In this document: piece after piece, positions 13,201 through 20,471 of the stretch
How the letters are laid out: each line of letters starts with the position of its first letter
Position numbering within the stretch: position 1 is the first letter of the stretch
Source: Cololabis saira
Lineage: Eukaryota > Chordata > Actinopteri > Beloniformes > Belonidae
Assembly (NCBI RefSeq): GCF_033807715.1
Contig: NC_084601.1
Coordinates: 13,305,690 to 13,369,689, forward strand
Reading direction: 5' to 3'
DNA length: 64,000 nucleotides
The notes under the pieces: model-generated
Told to the model about the DNA's origin: nothing
Seen by the model: only the letters and a program-made list of their open reading frames with translations
The model's database searches: none
Made by a program: the position numbers and the translations under genes

Positions 13201-16200
13201 TTACACTAACAGCCACTGGGTGGCAGTGTTGGTTCTTTTTCTGCACCACTGAACCACAATGCCGCGATTCCTATTGTTTACTTCTTGTACGTGGCTCAGA
13301 AAACAAAACAAAAAATTGAAAATGAAAAAAAAAAATAAATAAATCTACCAATCAAAATGTGCGCACGGTATCATGAATATACATTCAGTATAAATAAATA
13401 GATTAAAATGCATGTATATGCTTTAGGTTTTACCAAACTTGGTATTAAGCATTAATATATATGCAGACAAAAATAAATAAATTGGTATAAATAAATATAT
13501 ATATATACCGCCCAGCCGTCGTTGAAACCTTTGAGAGAAGCTTTCCTCTGGACACGTGGGGTGATGGGGCTGCATGAGAGGCCACTGGCACTCAGCTGGG
13601 ATCATTGCCAGTAATGTGCAGTAATTTGTGGAATCTGTGCCTAAGATGTCAGCCAGGATTTATTTGGTTCGGAAAAAGCAGAGATAAGAGAGGAGGAGGA
13701 ACACAAGGGGGAAAGATACGGAAGGCAAACAGATAAGAAGAGAATGAGGAAAAAATAACCTCCTTTTTTCCAGTGAAGGTTCAAAGTTCTGCATATTTGC
13801 TTGCATTTGTGTGGTTGTTTTTTTTTCTTATTTAAATCTTTTTATGTCGGTACTTTTTGTTCAGGTTCTCTCTGAAGAAGGGCTCCAGCTGTGCTCGTCT
13901 CTCCGTACTTTCTCCTCTCAGGTGAATATGACTGAAATGTGATCTCAAAACACACAGTTTAAGGCCAAATAGCAAACAGTGTTCCTAGAACAATAACTGA
14001 CAAAGATCATGAAGTATTCAAACAAAACAAAAAAAATGTACCGCATACCTGCAAACTTTTCTTTCTTTTTTTAAATAAAAGTATACTATGACACTATGAG
14101 CAGCGAGTCTTTTAGAGGCCAGAAGTGAAACTCGGGTGGACGTGTCACCCTGTGGGGTGACAGAGTGAAGGCCCAACCGGATTGGACAAAAACACATATT
14201 GTTTAAAAAGAAATTTGCCTTCATTGATGTCATTATTTTTAGAAGGATCACCAGCACACTGATTAGACTCTAGTTAATGACAGTTTAATGATTAGTGGTG
14301 GGGGCGAGGGGCTATTTTGTAATACAGAATATATGATTAAAAGCATGTGGTTGCCTCTCTTTTTTAGTTTGATTGACATAAAAAAAAAAAGCCTTGGACC
14401 AGAGTTTATTTCAGTTTAAGCAGTGTGAGCTGCTAACCCACTCTATGCACTCCCAAACACGCTGGCACCTGTGCCCACACCCGCTCTACGCCTTTCAATC
14501 CTTCACGCATCCATATCACCCTTTCTGGCATGCCATGCTCTTCGGTCTGCCTTATAAATCACACAGCGAGAGCAGGAAATTAAGCCTGTCACACACCTCT
14601 TTTCCTCTCAAGAGCTGATATCCAGCAAACAAACAGCCTCAGCTCCTTCCTTCCTTCCTTCCTTCCTCCTTCTCTCACCAGCTCCTTCCCCAGGTCCTCC
14701 AAGTTTAATTAAACAGCTCTTTTTGACAGCCTTTAACGACTGCCATTTGTCACTGCTGTGTCTGTGTGCGCACATGTACACGTGTGGAGTGGGATGGCGT
14801 GTGTGTGTGCAACTGCAGCCGCCCAGAACTAATTTATAATCAGGAGGCTCAGCTCTTCAACTTGGCTTGCGCTTTCTGATTAATTACATCAAACATGGGG
14901 GTGCTAATGGGGTTCCTGTTATAGTTCTCGGGAACCAAACATGCCGACGGCACACCTGTGATTACTCATCGTTTTGTGTACTTTTGTTGGTCACTCGTCT
15001 GAATGAAACGCTTTCGGATGCCGGAGCAACGACGGTGTCTCGGTGAAGTAGATTGATGTCTCCTGTAACTGGGATCCAGAGATTAACTCCTCTTGTTAAC
15101 AGCTCCAGCAGCGGTTCAGGGCTCCTGCTGATGGGGCATCAGGAACCTGCTTTTATGGTGCTTGTTTGACAGCAGCAGAAAATCTACACATATTAACCCT
15201 GTCAGCTTAAAAAAAAAAGAGAGAACAAAAACCCTTTGTAGTTCTGAATCACATCTCTCCCTCTCTCTCCATCTTGTTCTCACTGTTCCAGCTGGTTGAT
15301 GAGGAAAAGTCTGTGGTGGTGACAGAAATGGAGAAGTTGGTGGCGTTGTGCCAGCAGCTGCAGATGGGTGCCAAGACTCCTGTACAGGGCAAGACTGCCA
15401 CCTTTCAGAAGGTACCTTTACTACACCGTAGTCTCTGATCTGTACACATTACCGTCACACACAGGTGCATGAAAGTAAAGCCTTGTGGACAACAGGGCAC
15501 GACTGACACCTGAGGACACAGTCGTCTGTTTCTGAATGATATGTAACTAACTGCAACATGTAACGCAGGGAGCTGGATTAATGAATGTCTATGAGGAATT
15601 AATGAGCATCTGGAGTAGTGATTAGCTGCCTGAGGTCAGCCTGAACCAAAAGGGATGGGTTTTAATCAAAAGAAAAGATCGGGGGTCCTACTGATTAATG
15701 AGCAGCCTCCGTCCGCCTATCATTATGTTCAATTCATCGTTGCTCAGTAATGGTCGAGTGTTTGTCTGACATGGGGCTGCTAGGACACCTATAATAAGAT
15801 ACTATCCTCAATACACTCAGAGATTATGGTTTTTATCAGTACATACAGACAGTTTTATACCTTATACTTACAGGACTGTCTCAGAAAATTTGAATATTGT
15901 GATAAAGTTCTTTATTTTCTGTAATGCAATTAATAAAACAAAAATGTCATACATTCTGGATTCATTACAAATCAACTGAAATATTGCAAGCCTTTTATTA
16001 TTTTAATATTGCTGATTATGGCTTACAGTTTAAGATTAAGATTCCCAGAATATTCTTATTTTTTGAGATAGGATATTTGAGTTTTCTTAAGCTGTAAGTC
16101 ATGATCAGCAATATTAAAATAATAAAAGGCTTGCAATATTTCAGTTGATTTGTAATGAATCCAGAATGTATGACATTTTTGTTTTTGTAATTGCATTACA

Positions 16201-18632
16201 GAAAATCACAATATTCAAATTTTCTGAGACAGTCGTGTATACTTTTTTACCCTTAAAACTTTCATGAGTGTAATCTGAAGAAGTACTGTATTGATTTTAT
16301 GACCAAAATGATCTCATCCTCCACGCTTCTTCAGCTCTACTGACGTCCTTCATTAGATCTTAATAAGTCAGCACACACCTGCCTGCATGGAGGCTGAGGG
16401 GTGAGTGGGTAAGTCGGACGGAAAACCAAAAGAAGACGAGGCGAATGGCAATGATCAGCGAGACTCAAGAATAACTGTGTGGATCTGAAAGAAGCACCAT
16501 CACAGCTGTAGTCCATCGATCAGACCTGCGCTTGAGTGGTCAGAGAAGCTGTGGTTCATTAATATTTCAGTCTTTGACGTTGGGATAAAGTCTTGTCAGA
16601 GGTCAGAAGTTTGAAAAAGATGAGCTGAAGAAAGGCAGTGACTAGTGCATGCAGGAATGACTTGGAGAAGCTATGACGGTCTTGCAGAGACTCGGCCTGA
16701 GGCCAAGTACAGCATCCCTGGAGATGTGATGTTCCCTGTCAAGCCCGGGTGAGAGGAAGCCTGGAAGATGCTTCCGGAGGACAGATGGACCAAACCAGAG
16801 ACTGTCATGCTGTCAAAGGGGTTTTTAAACCATTATCGATGATGGAGAAAGATGAGGAAATAAATGAACAAATTAAATTTTAAGATGAGTCGTAAAAATA
16901 ACAAAAAACTGGAAACTTTAAAATATGTGGAAAAAACAATATCCAGTGAATGGTTTTCTGCTGGTCTGTATCCAGTGTGTCTCACTGCTCTGATCTTTGT
17001 TAGATAGTGATGAATAATCTATTTCTTTGCCTGTAGGTGGACTCGTGCATTCAGACAGGCAGAAACCTGTTGACGGTGGTCCTCTCCGTCCTCCCGCTCT
17101 GCAACAAGCTCAACAGAAAGGTGATGTCCGCTAAACTGCATGCAAAACTCACTGGCTTTCAAAAATAATCTCCAAACATGGCCCAGCGACTCCCGGGTGG
17201 TGGTGCTGTCATTTTGGCTGATTTAAAGGGGACCTATTATGAAAAACACGTTTTTTTCTTGCATTAACCAGTATAAAGTGGTCTCCCCTCAGCCTGCTAA
17301 CTCAGAGAAAAGCAACCAAATTCTGCAGTGTCTGTACAGCCGCCCGGATGAGCCGTCCAGTGTGATGTAAATTTCTATGAGCCGTTCAGATTCTGCACAT
17401 TTTCGTTACGTAACCAAAATGCAAACCACGCCCACAACTATAAAACCGTGTAACTGCATGCGAGCGTCCGACTATCGTAGCACTGCGTGACATCGGACGC
17501 TCTCTGTCCATCTCCCTCCAGCAGCTGCCACTTTATTGAGGTTTTTGTAGTGAAATGAGGAGGTATCATAGAGATAACTTCTCATTTCAACTAACTGGAT
17601 CAGCCGTTCCTCATCTGTGACTGTTTCCTACAGCGCTTTCACCCGGCTTTCAACGCGAGCGGTAGGAAGAAAATAGAAGCAGGGCGTCCTACAAATGTTC
17701 AGCTCAAAACGGTGCCGCGTCGTGCTGCGGCTAGTTAGGACAGTCCAATAGAAAATAAAGCAAATGGATGGAATTGATTTTGTCGCTGACGCTTGCTCGC
17801 ATCGTATGCAGTTAGGACACATTTCACCCAGAAGGGGAAGGTGGCTCAGTTGGTAGAGCGTTCGCCCATGAACCTGAAGGTCAGTGGTTCGAACCCTAGT
17901 TCCACCTGTGTCCACCAAAGTGTCCTTGGGCAAGACACTGAATCCCCCGGTTGCTCCCGGTTGTCAGGCCAGCGCCGTTGTATGGCAGCTCCGGCGACAA
18001 CCGGTGTGTGAATGTGTGTGTGGGTGAATGTCTGCAGTGTAAAGCGCTTTGGGGCTGTAGGAGTACAGCTGGAAAGCGCTATATAAGTGTAAGCTATTTA
18101 CCATTTAAGCCATTTACAGTGTAACCCCGCCGGCCGGAGCTTCCGCCATTTTTTTCGTAGCGGTGTATGGCGTCATTCAGGCAGCCAATCAGCACAGTGC
18201 CTCATTATCATAGCCCTGCCCACTCAGAATCCTGCATAGATAATGAGAGACTGTAATGATAAAGACATGGCTCAGAGGCTGAATTTCTAATTTATTTAGC
18301 AAAAACAATCAAGAGCTTGTTTTTAAATCAAATCAAATCAAACTTTATTTATATAGCACTTCTCATACACATAATGCTACACAAAGTGCTTAACATAAAA
18401 CAAATAAACATAAAACTTATTAATTAATTTTTGTTTTTTTCACTATTCTGTGTTTTTGCAGGTCAAGTCAGAGAGGAGTAGTCTGACTTCTCCACAGGAC
18501 TGGAAAGAAAGGCAGGACGCATCCCCGCCTGTCAAAGAAGAGGGGGCTCTCAATAGCAAGAACAGCAACGGCTTCGGTGTCAAATCCTTGGAGCAGCACA
18601 TGGCCAGTATCAACCTCCTGGAGAGCAAATAA
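992..18632 (+). CDS. ctnnal1: alpha-catulin (catenin alpha-like 1), 17 exons, N-terminus outside window
   Basis: Alpha-catulin is a cytoplasmic vinculin/alpha-catenin family protein, known as a scaffold in Rho (Lbc GEF), NF-kB and dystrobrevin-linked cytoskeletal signalling. Exons seen: 992-1179, 1879-1998, 3271-3360, 3568-3738, 5392-5592, 7774-7860, 8115-8273, 9190-9282, 10026-10176, 11396-11433, 11521-11571, 11897-12051, 12371-12419, 13865-13921, 15292-15411, 17037-17120, 18462-18632. Together they make 1985 nt that read through in one frame to TAA at 18630-18632, giving 661 residues against about 734 in human. About 75-100 N-terminal residues must lie left of base 1. Segments such as EPLEITCIHAEETFHVIGPQ and IAKENLEVFCEAWESQ match human CTNNAL1 as I remember it. 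The C-terminal ~45 residues are not like the human tail. All introns are GT..AG. Its 3' end faces abitram. Confidence 0.95.
1879..1998 (+). CDS. ctnnal1: ctnnal1 exon
   Basis: Acceptor CGTCAG, donor AAC|GTGAGT; 40 codons, phase 0 at both ends. It includes VQIFSQFGNEMVEFAHLTG, a vinculin/alpha-catenin type helix. Confidence 0.93.
2188..2213 (+). repeat. (CATC)n microsatellite in ctnnal1 intron
   Basis: About six tandem copies of the tetranucleotide CATC lie in the intron between exons 1879-1998 and 3271-3360. The rest of this 1.27-kb intron shows no gene. Confidence 0.9.
3235..3264 (+). repeat. (GT)n repeat abutting a ctnnal1 splice acceptor
   Basis: An interrupted GT dinucleotide run occupies the place of the usual polypyrimidine tract just upstream of the acceptor TTTGTGCAG at 3270. 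It would be UG repeats in the pre-mRNA. Confidence 0.9.
3271..3360 (+). CDS. ctnnal1: ctnnal1 exon
   Basis: 30 codons, phase 0 at both ends, donor AAG|GTAAAC. It encodes DLKDEKKKARMAAARAVLEK and LLTASK, a charged vinculin-family helix. The acceptor is preceded by GT repeats rather than a strong pyrimidine tract. Confidence 0.93.
3568..3738 (+). CDS. ctnnal1: ctnnal1 exon
   Basis: 57 codons, phase 0, acceptor TTCCGCAG, donor AAG|GTAATT. It includes TCLRHPDCESARINKDAVFH and a C-terminal YNGIKEFK. Confidence 0.94.
3739..5391 (+). other. ctnnal1 intron without recognised features
   Basis: This is a 1.65-kb intron. I found no exon, no repeat family with a second copy in the window and no RNA gene. 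Open frames at 4359-4607 and 5033-5242 look like chance ORFs. Confidence 0.6.
5392..5592 (+). CDS. ctnnal1: ctnnal1 exon
   Basis: 67 codons, phase 0, acceptor CTCTTGCAG, donor GCG|GTAGGT. It encodes ECLRENLYCLTPQSLSGQLE followed by a helix ending LVHAWVEA, matching the middle of alpha-catulin. Confidence 0.95.
6170..6545 (-). repeat. LINE 3'-tail-like repeat fragment
   Basis: On the + strand it begins GAATAGAAGACTTTATTGATC and continues with a CCAGAGGAGAAATTCA motif. This is the reverse complement of the A-rich 3' ends of common teleost LINE families. It ends near GATGAAGGACCTGCGGTAGC, also a familiar fish repeat segment. The family name is from memory only. Confidence 0.6.
6795..7140 (-). 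repeat. Degenerate interspersed repeat (teleost LINE-like)
   Basis: Contains the phrases TCCCTCCAGCATGTCCTGG, AACCAGATGCCCAAGCCACC and GATACTTGAACTGCTC, which I recognise as a high-copy fish interspersed repeat. It has no intact ORF and lies within a ctnnal1 intron. Confidence 0.5.
7182..7217 (+). repeat. Poly(C)/poly(A) homopolymer tract
   Basis: About 26 C are followed directly by about 10 A. Runs of this kind are a common place for assembly or sequencing error, so the exact length should not be trusted. Confidence 0.9.
7774..7860 (+). CDS. ctnnal1: ctnnal1 exon
   Basis: 29 codons, phase 0, acceptor GAGCAG|CAG (a tandem NAGCAG site), donor GAG|GTGAGC. It encodes DDMEVAILKTCQSITDLRRE, which parallels the human exon. 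Confidence 0.92.
8115..8273 (+). CDS. ctnnal1: ctnnal1 exon
   Basis: 53 codons, phase 0, acceptor CCCCCCCAG, donor GAG|GTGGGT. It includes EGNLEAVAEYSRTLTEQKEQ, nearly identical in pattern to the human EGNLEALAEYACKLSEQKEQ. Confidence 0.95.
8358..9090. mobile_element. TTAA-flanked DNA transposon with ~200-bp terminal inverted repeats
   Basis: A 733-bp element lies in a ctnnal1 intron with TTAA target duplications at 8354-8357 and 9091-9094. Its ends read AGGGAAAGTT...AACTTTCCCT. The left arm (about 8358-8562) is repeated as its reverse complement in the right arm (about 8887-9090) with few differences. The ends fit the TTAAAGGRR rule of the Kolobok/T2 superfamily; piggyBac also uses TTAA but has different ends. 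The core holds a TGACGTCA box at 8685-8692 and a short ORF at 8773. No transposase is present, so it is non-autonomous. Confidence 0.88.
8773..8889 (+). pseudogene. N-terminal coding fragment with PYRFEP motif inside transposon
   Basis: From ATG 8773 the frame reads an acidic leader and then RPYRFEPEYTAEELTERR before running into the right inverted repeat. From memory, fish proteins annotated 'P2X purinoceptor 7-like' carry a [VI]xPYxFEP motif near their start and are multicopy and transposon-associated. I infer that this is the first coding exon of such a gene kept in a deleted element. The technical frame continues to 9030. Confidence 0.45.
9190..9282 (+). CDS. ctnnal1: ctnnal1 exon
   Basis: 31 codons, phase 0, acceptor CCCTCTAG, donor CAG|GTGTAG. 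It encodes TCRLLCHVSCTEP then LEITCIHAEETFHVIGPQ, one of the most conserved alpha-catulin segments. Confidence 0.96.
10026..10176 (+). CDS. ctnnal1: ctnnal1 exon
   Basis: 151 bp, phase 0 to phase 1, acceptor TTTTCTCAG, donor G|GTCTGT. It includes HPSSKIAKENLEVFCEAWES and LLREINDVFEGRRG, matching human CTNNAL1 closely. Confidence 0.96.
10177..11395 (+). other. ctnnal1 intron without recognised features
   Basis: This 1.2-kb intron is AT-rich in places. I recognise no repeat family, exon or RNA gene. Confidence 0.6.
11396..11433 (+). CDS. ctnnal1: ctnnal1 micro-exon
   Basis: A 38-bp exon, phase 1 to phase 0, acceptor TTTTTCTAG, donor GGG|GTGCGT. It encodes G-DKKPYLSLPRPG, corresponding to human EKYGYLSLPKP. 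The next exon follows after only 87 bp. Confidence 0.9.
11521..11571 (+). CDS. ctnnal1: ctnnal1 exon
   Basis: 17 codons, phase 0, acceptor CCCAACAG, donor GAG|GTAGTG. It encodes KHSTSLKTAKAVKLDAE, a variable polar linker that human also has between the YLSLPKP segment and the next helix. Confidence 0.85.
11897..12051 (+). CDS. ctnnal1: ctnnal1 exon
   Basis: 155 bp, phase 0 to 2, acceptor GGGCGCAG, donor AG|GTAACC. It encodes MAKLGLELRLLSSDVDTEVE and ends SMAYSMYLFTR with the Arg codon split. It parallels human AKLGLKLGLLTSDADCEIE. Confidence 0.95.
12371..12419 (+). CDS. ctnnal1: ctnnal1 exon
   Basis: 49 bp, phase 2 to 0, acceptor TTCCCCAG, donor GAG|GTTTGA. It completes the split Arg and encodes GEGLLKTTLDLFHQAE, which matches human GEGPLKTSQDLIHQLE. 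Confidence 0.92.
12626..13518. mobile_element. AT-rich MITE-like element with GGCTGG..CCCAGCC ends
   Basis: The left end AGGGCTGGCCGATACGGACA and the right end ATATACCGCCCAGCC are imperfect inverted repeats bounding about 890 bp of very AT-rich sequence. From memory these ends resemble a widespread hAT-type non-autonomous family in fish. No target duplication is clear, so the boundaries are approximate. Confidence 0.5.
13865..13921 (+). CDS. ctnnal1: ctnnal1 exon
   Basis: 19 codons, phase 0, acceptor TTGTTCAG, donor CAG|GTGAAT. It encodes VLSEEGLQLCSSLRTFSSQ, parallel to human VFAAEGLKLTSSVQAFSKQ. Confidence 0.93.
13922..15291 (+). other. ctnnal1 intron with (TTCC)n microsatellite
   Basis: The intron holds a (TTCC)n run at about 14645-14667 and no recognised exon or mobile element. 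The stretch 14820-14940 is of higher complexity with TAATTA-type boxes; its role is unknown. Confidence 0.6.
15292..15411 (+). CDS. ctnnal1: ctnnal1 exon
   Basis: 40 codons, phase 0, acceptor CTGTTCCAG, donor AAG|GTACCT. It includes LVDEEKSVVVTEMEKLVALC and VQGKTATFQK, matching the human LLLEINKLIPLCHQLQ region in position. Confidence 0.93.
15871..16237. mobile_element. Palindromic mariner/Tc1-like MITE, copy 1
   Basis: A 367-bp element is flanked by TA dinucleotides at 15869-15870 and 16238-16239. Its ends read CAGGACTGTCTCAGAAAATT and AATTTTCTGAGACAGTCGTG. Each half is nearly the reverse complement of the other, so the whole unit can fold as one hairpin. A second 367-bp copy lies at 39949-40315. 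The TA duplication suggests a Tc1/mariner mobiliser. It is non-coding and lies in a ctnnal1 intron. Confidence 0.9.
17037..17120 (+). CDS. ctnnal1: ctnnal1 exon
   Basis: 28 codons, phase 0, acceptor GCCTGTAG, donor AAG|GTGATG. It encodes VDSCIQTGRNLLTVVLSVLP then LCNKLNRK, parallel to human VDKCITKTRSMMALVVQLLS. Confidence 0.94.
17227..18327 (+). mobile_element. TTAA MITE family 1, copy A (interrupted, 3'-truncated)
   Basis: It starts after TTAA (17223-17226) with AGGGGACCTATTATG and shares its body with copies B (37841-38368) and C (43665-44375), including a CCAATCAGCAC segment. Its middle (about 17416-18124) holds about 700 bp absent from B and C, part of which is a tRNA-derived SINE. The 3' terminal inverted repeat is missing: the copy breaks off after GAGCTTGTTTTTAA and runs into a LINE-tail-like fragment. 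It lies in the last ctnnal1 intron. Confidence 0.85.
17840..18106 (+). mobile_element. tRNA-derived SINE
   Basis: The head contains an A-box-like GTGGCTCAGTTGGTAGAGCG and a B box GGTTCGAACCC, spaced as in a tRNA gene. The body carries CCTTGGGCAAGACACTGAA. The tail has TGAATGTGTGTGTG and GCGCTATATAAGTG, the layout of teleost tRNA-SINEs with LINE-derived tails. It lies in the longer central part of MITE copy A. Confidence 0.8.
18328..18420 (-). repeat. LINE/SINE 3'-tail fragment
   Basis: It reads AAACTTTATTTATATAGCAC and CACAAAGTGCTTAACATAAAA after an AATCA repeat. This is the reverse complement of the tail seen at the end of L2-like fish repeats (compare 46140-46200). It sits directly at the broken end of MITE copy A. 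Confidence 0.6.
18462..18632 (+). CDS. ctnnal1: ctnnal1 last coding exon
   Basis: 56 codons and TAA, phase 0, acceptor TTTTTGCAG. It encodes a polar tail starting VKSERSSLTSPQDWKERQD and ending ASINLLESK. It is longer than, and unlike, the human C-terminus after LLKK. The phase fits the previous exon exactly. Confidence 0.85.
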   Translation, partial: VKSERSSLTSPQDWKERQDASPPVKEEGALNSKNSNGFGVKSLEQHMASINLLESK

Positions 18633-19995
18633 TCCAGGAAACAGACTCCGCGTTTGTCCTCTATTCTTGTCAGAGCAGCACAAAGCCATCCTCACCTCTG
18701 TGGAGCTATATACTGTATTTAATCCAGGAAACACTCCCCTCATCCCCAATGAACCCACCACAGAGTGGAGCAGTAGCTCTGGGGCTGAAGATGGTTGTCT
18801 TTGGGTCAGCATGAGTTTGTATTTGCAGTTGGGCTGATGTTTGCAAGATTAAACCCCAATCTGAGCTCTGTCTACCCAGTGGGAGTTTAACTCCGAGTTA
18901 GGTTGTCATTTGATGCATCAGTTCCACCGTAGTCCACACGGTGGAGACAATCAGCCAATGCAAGCAATGAGTTTTCCAGAGAAAATGAGGTCTGGCTTAA
19001 ACCTGATCTGGGAGTCACTTTTATCTCTTCTCTTGCAGATGAATTGATTAAACGATGAGAAATCTGGAGAAAGCTCCACTTCATGCTCAGCCAAACATCT
19101 GTCTTCACTATGTGCCTCTGTGTTTGTCATGTGGCGTACCGTAAACGTGTTGCACAGGTAACAAAAACAAACCACCCTGCATGATGCCATCACCACCAGA
19201 ACCCTTGAGCCTTGTGCAGTAGAAGACTTGTAATGTTAACTTTTATGTAGTTATAGACACACTGGTAGCATCCTGTAACCATCATCTCACGTGACTGTAG
19301 TATTTTAGAAGTCTACCTGACATCATTGTTGTCAAATTGCTACTGCATTTACTATAAAACATTCCCCATGTGCCATTTTAACAGGTTGTGCAAAAAAGAA
19401 AGTGTATTTAAAGCCAAATATGATTGTCTCATGAAGACTCAGATCTTCATCTCCTTACTTGTATGAAATGGACTGTCATCCAGTGTTCGACGCTGGAGGT
19501 GTTTTTATTTAAGCCTGTTGTAAAAGCAGTTTTTGATTGATGAAAACGTCATTATGATGTTCTTGGGAGGTCAGGGCCTTATTTTATGGCATTTTAAGTA
19601 TTACTTAATCATAGTTTGTCACAAAGACAATGAAAGCTAATTCCAAACTGGCACCTGCAATCTGAAAATGTTCTCGTTATGAAGACTTTTGTCATGAAGC
19701 TGCTGAACTGGCCCATCTGTAATGAATATTTTTGAATATACAATATGGTACTTGAAGCATAGTCAGTACATGTATCCCAAGATAAAGACTTTGGTACGTG
19801 GCGGGGGGGTTGAGAATGACTGAAATGTATAACGTACAGTAAACTTGTATGTATGTATGCACTGTGTGAGAATAGCTAAGAATGCTGGGTATTGTAGCGG
19901 CACCGCAGATGTCAAGAAATCCTAGATCTAGTTTTGGACCACCTATTCTTTTGACAACTGTTACGGTTAATAAAAGTGAGGAAAAAAAATAAACA
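18633..19995 (+). other. ctnnal1: ctnnal1 3' UTR (predicted)
   Basis: About 1.3 kb without introns or recognised coding exons follows the stop codon. It contains AATAAA at 19969-19974 within GTTAATAAAAGTGAGG, which would place the cleavage site near 19990. The length is inferred from this signal only. Confidence 0.55.
19969..19974 (+). terminator. Candidate ctnnal1 polyadenylation signal
   Basis: A canonical AATAAA hexamer lies about 1.34 kb past the stop codon and just before the region where the convergent abitram 3' end must lie. Confidence 0.5.
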
Positions 19996-20219
19996 ATATT
20001 TTTCTTAAATTGTTGTCAAACTTTTCTTTAATATTCAGAAAAAATATTTACAACATAATGTAGATTTTCTTTTCCTGTATTGACACCCAAATGCAATGTT
20101 ACATGCCTTTCTCTTCTATAACAAAAAAAAAAAAAAAGGCAACACCATAGATGGCAATTTAACACAGAAGTTTATACACAGAAAATCAACATAACCTAAA
20201 AGGCACAGTCCATATTTTA

Positions 20220-20222
<3 letters not shown>

Positions 20223-20251
<29 letters not shown>
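20223..20251 (+). repeat. Poly(A) run
   Basis: About 29 consecutive A on the + strand lie just downstream of the abitram stop codon; on the abitram strand this is poly(T). Confidence 0.85.
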
Positions 20252-20255
<4 letters not shown>

Positions 20256-20339
20256 TACCACTGACTTCATGTACATTTCTACAATTTTTCAGTCTTGAAC
20301 CAGTTTGTTGAAAGTCTGTACAGTTGAGGCTTGACAGCG

Positions 20340-20471
20340 TCAAGAGGGTTCTGACTGGCCACGTTTTGAAACGACACCCTCAAACTCCTCTCTGCTCAGC
20401 AGACTTTCCGTTATGCTCTTGCTCTCCTCAAACTTTGGTAGGATGACAGCGATGTATCCTTCAGTTGAAGG
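20340..20471 (-). CDS. abitram: abitram exon 6 (stop)
   Basis: 43 codons plus TGA, phase 0. It encodes [20 protein letters not shown] and the C-terminal tail ending GQSEPS. Confidence 0.95.
   Translation of the reverse strand, partial: PSTEGYIAVILPKFEESKSITESLLSREEFEGVVSKRGQSEPS

Noticed and set aside
17838..17915. tRNA gene-like sequence with A and B boxes
   Set aside because: It is the head of a SINE: the body and tail of a fish tRNA-SINE follow immediately and the cloverleaf is not intact enough to claim a functional tRNA.
18468..18837. Open frames overlapping the last ctnnal1 exon on both strands
   Set aside because: Antisense or out-of-frame to a well supported coding exon and its 3' UTR.
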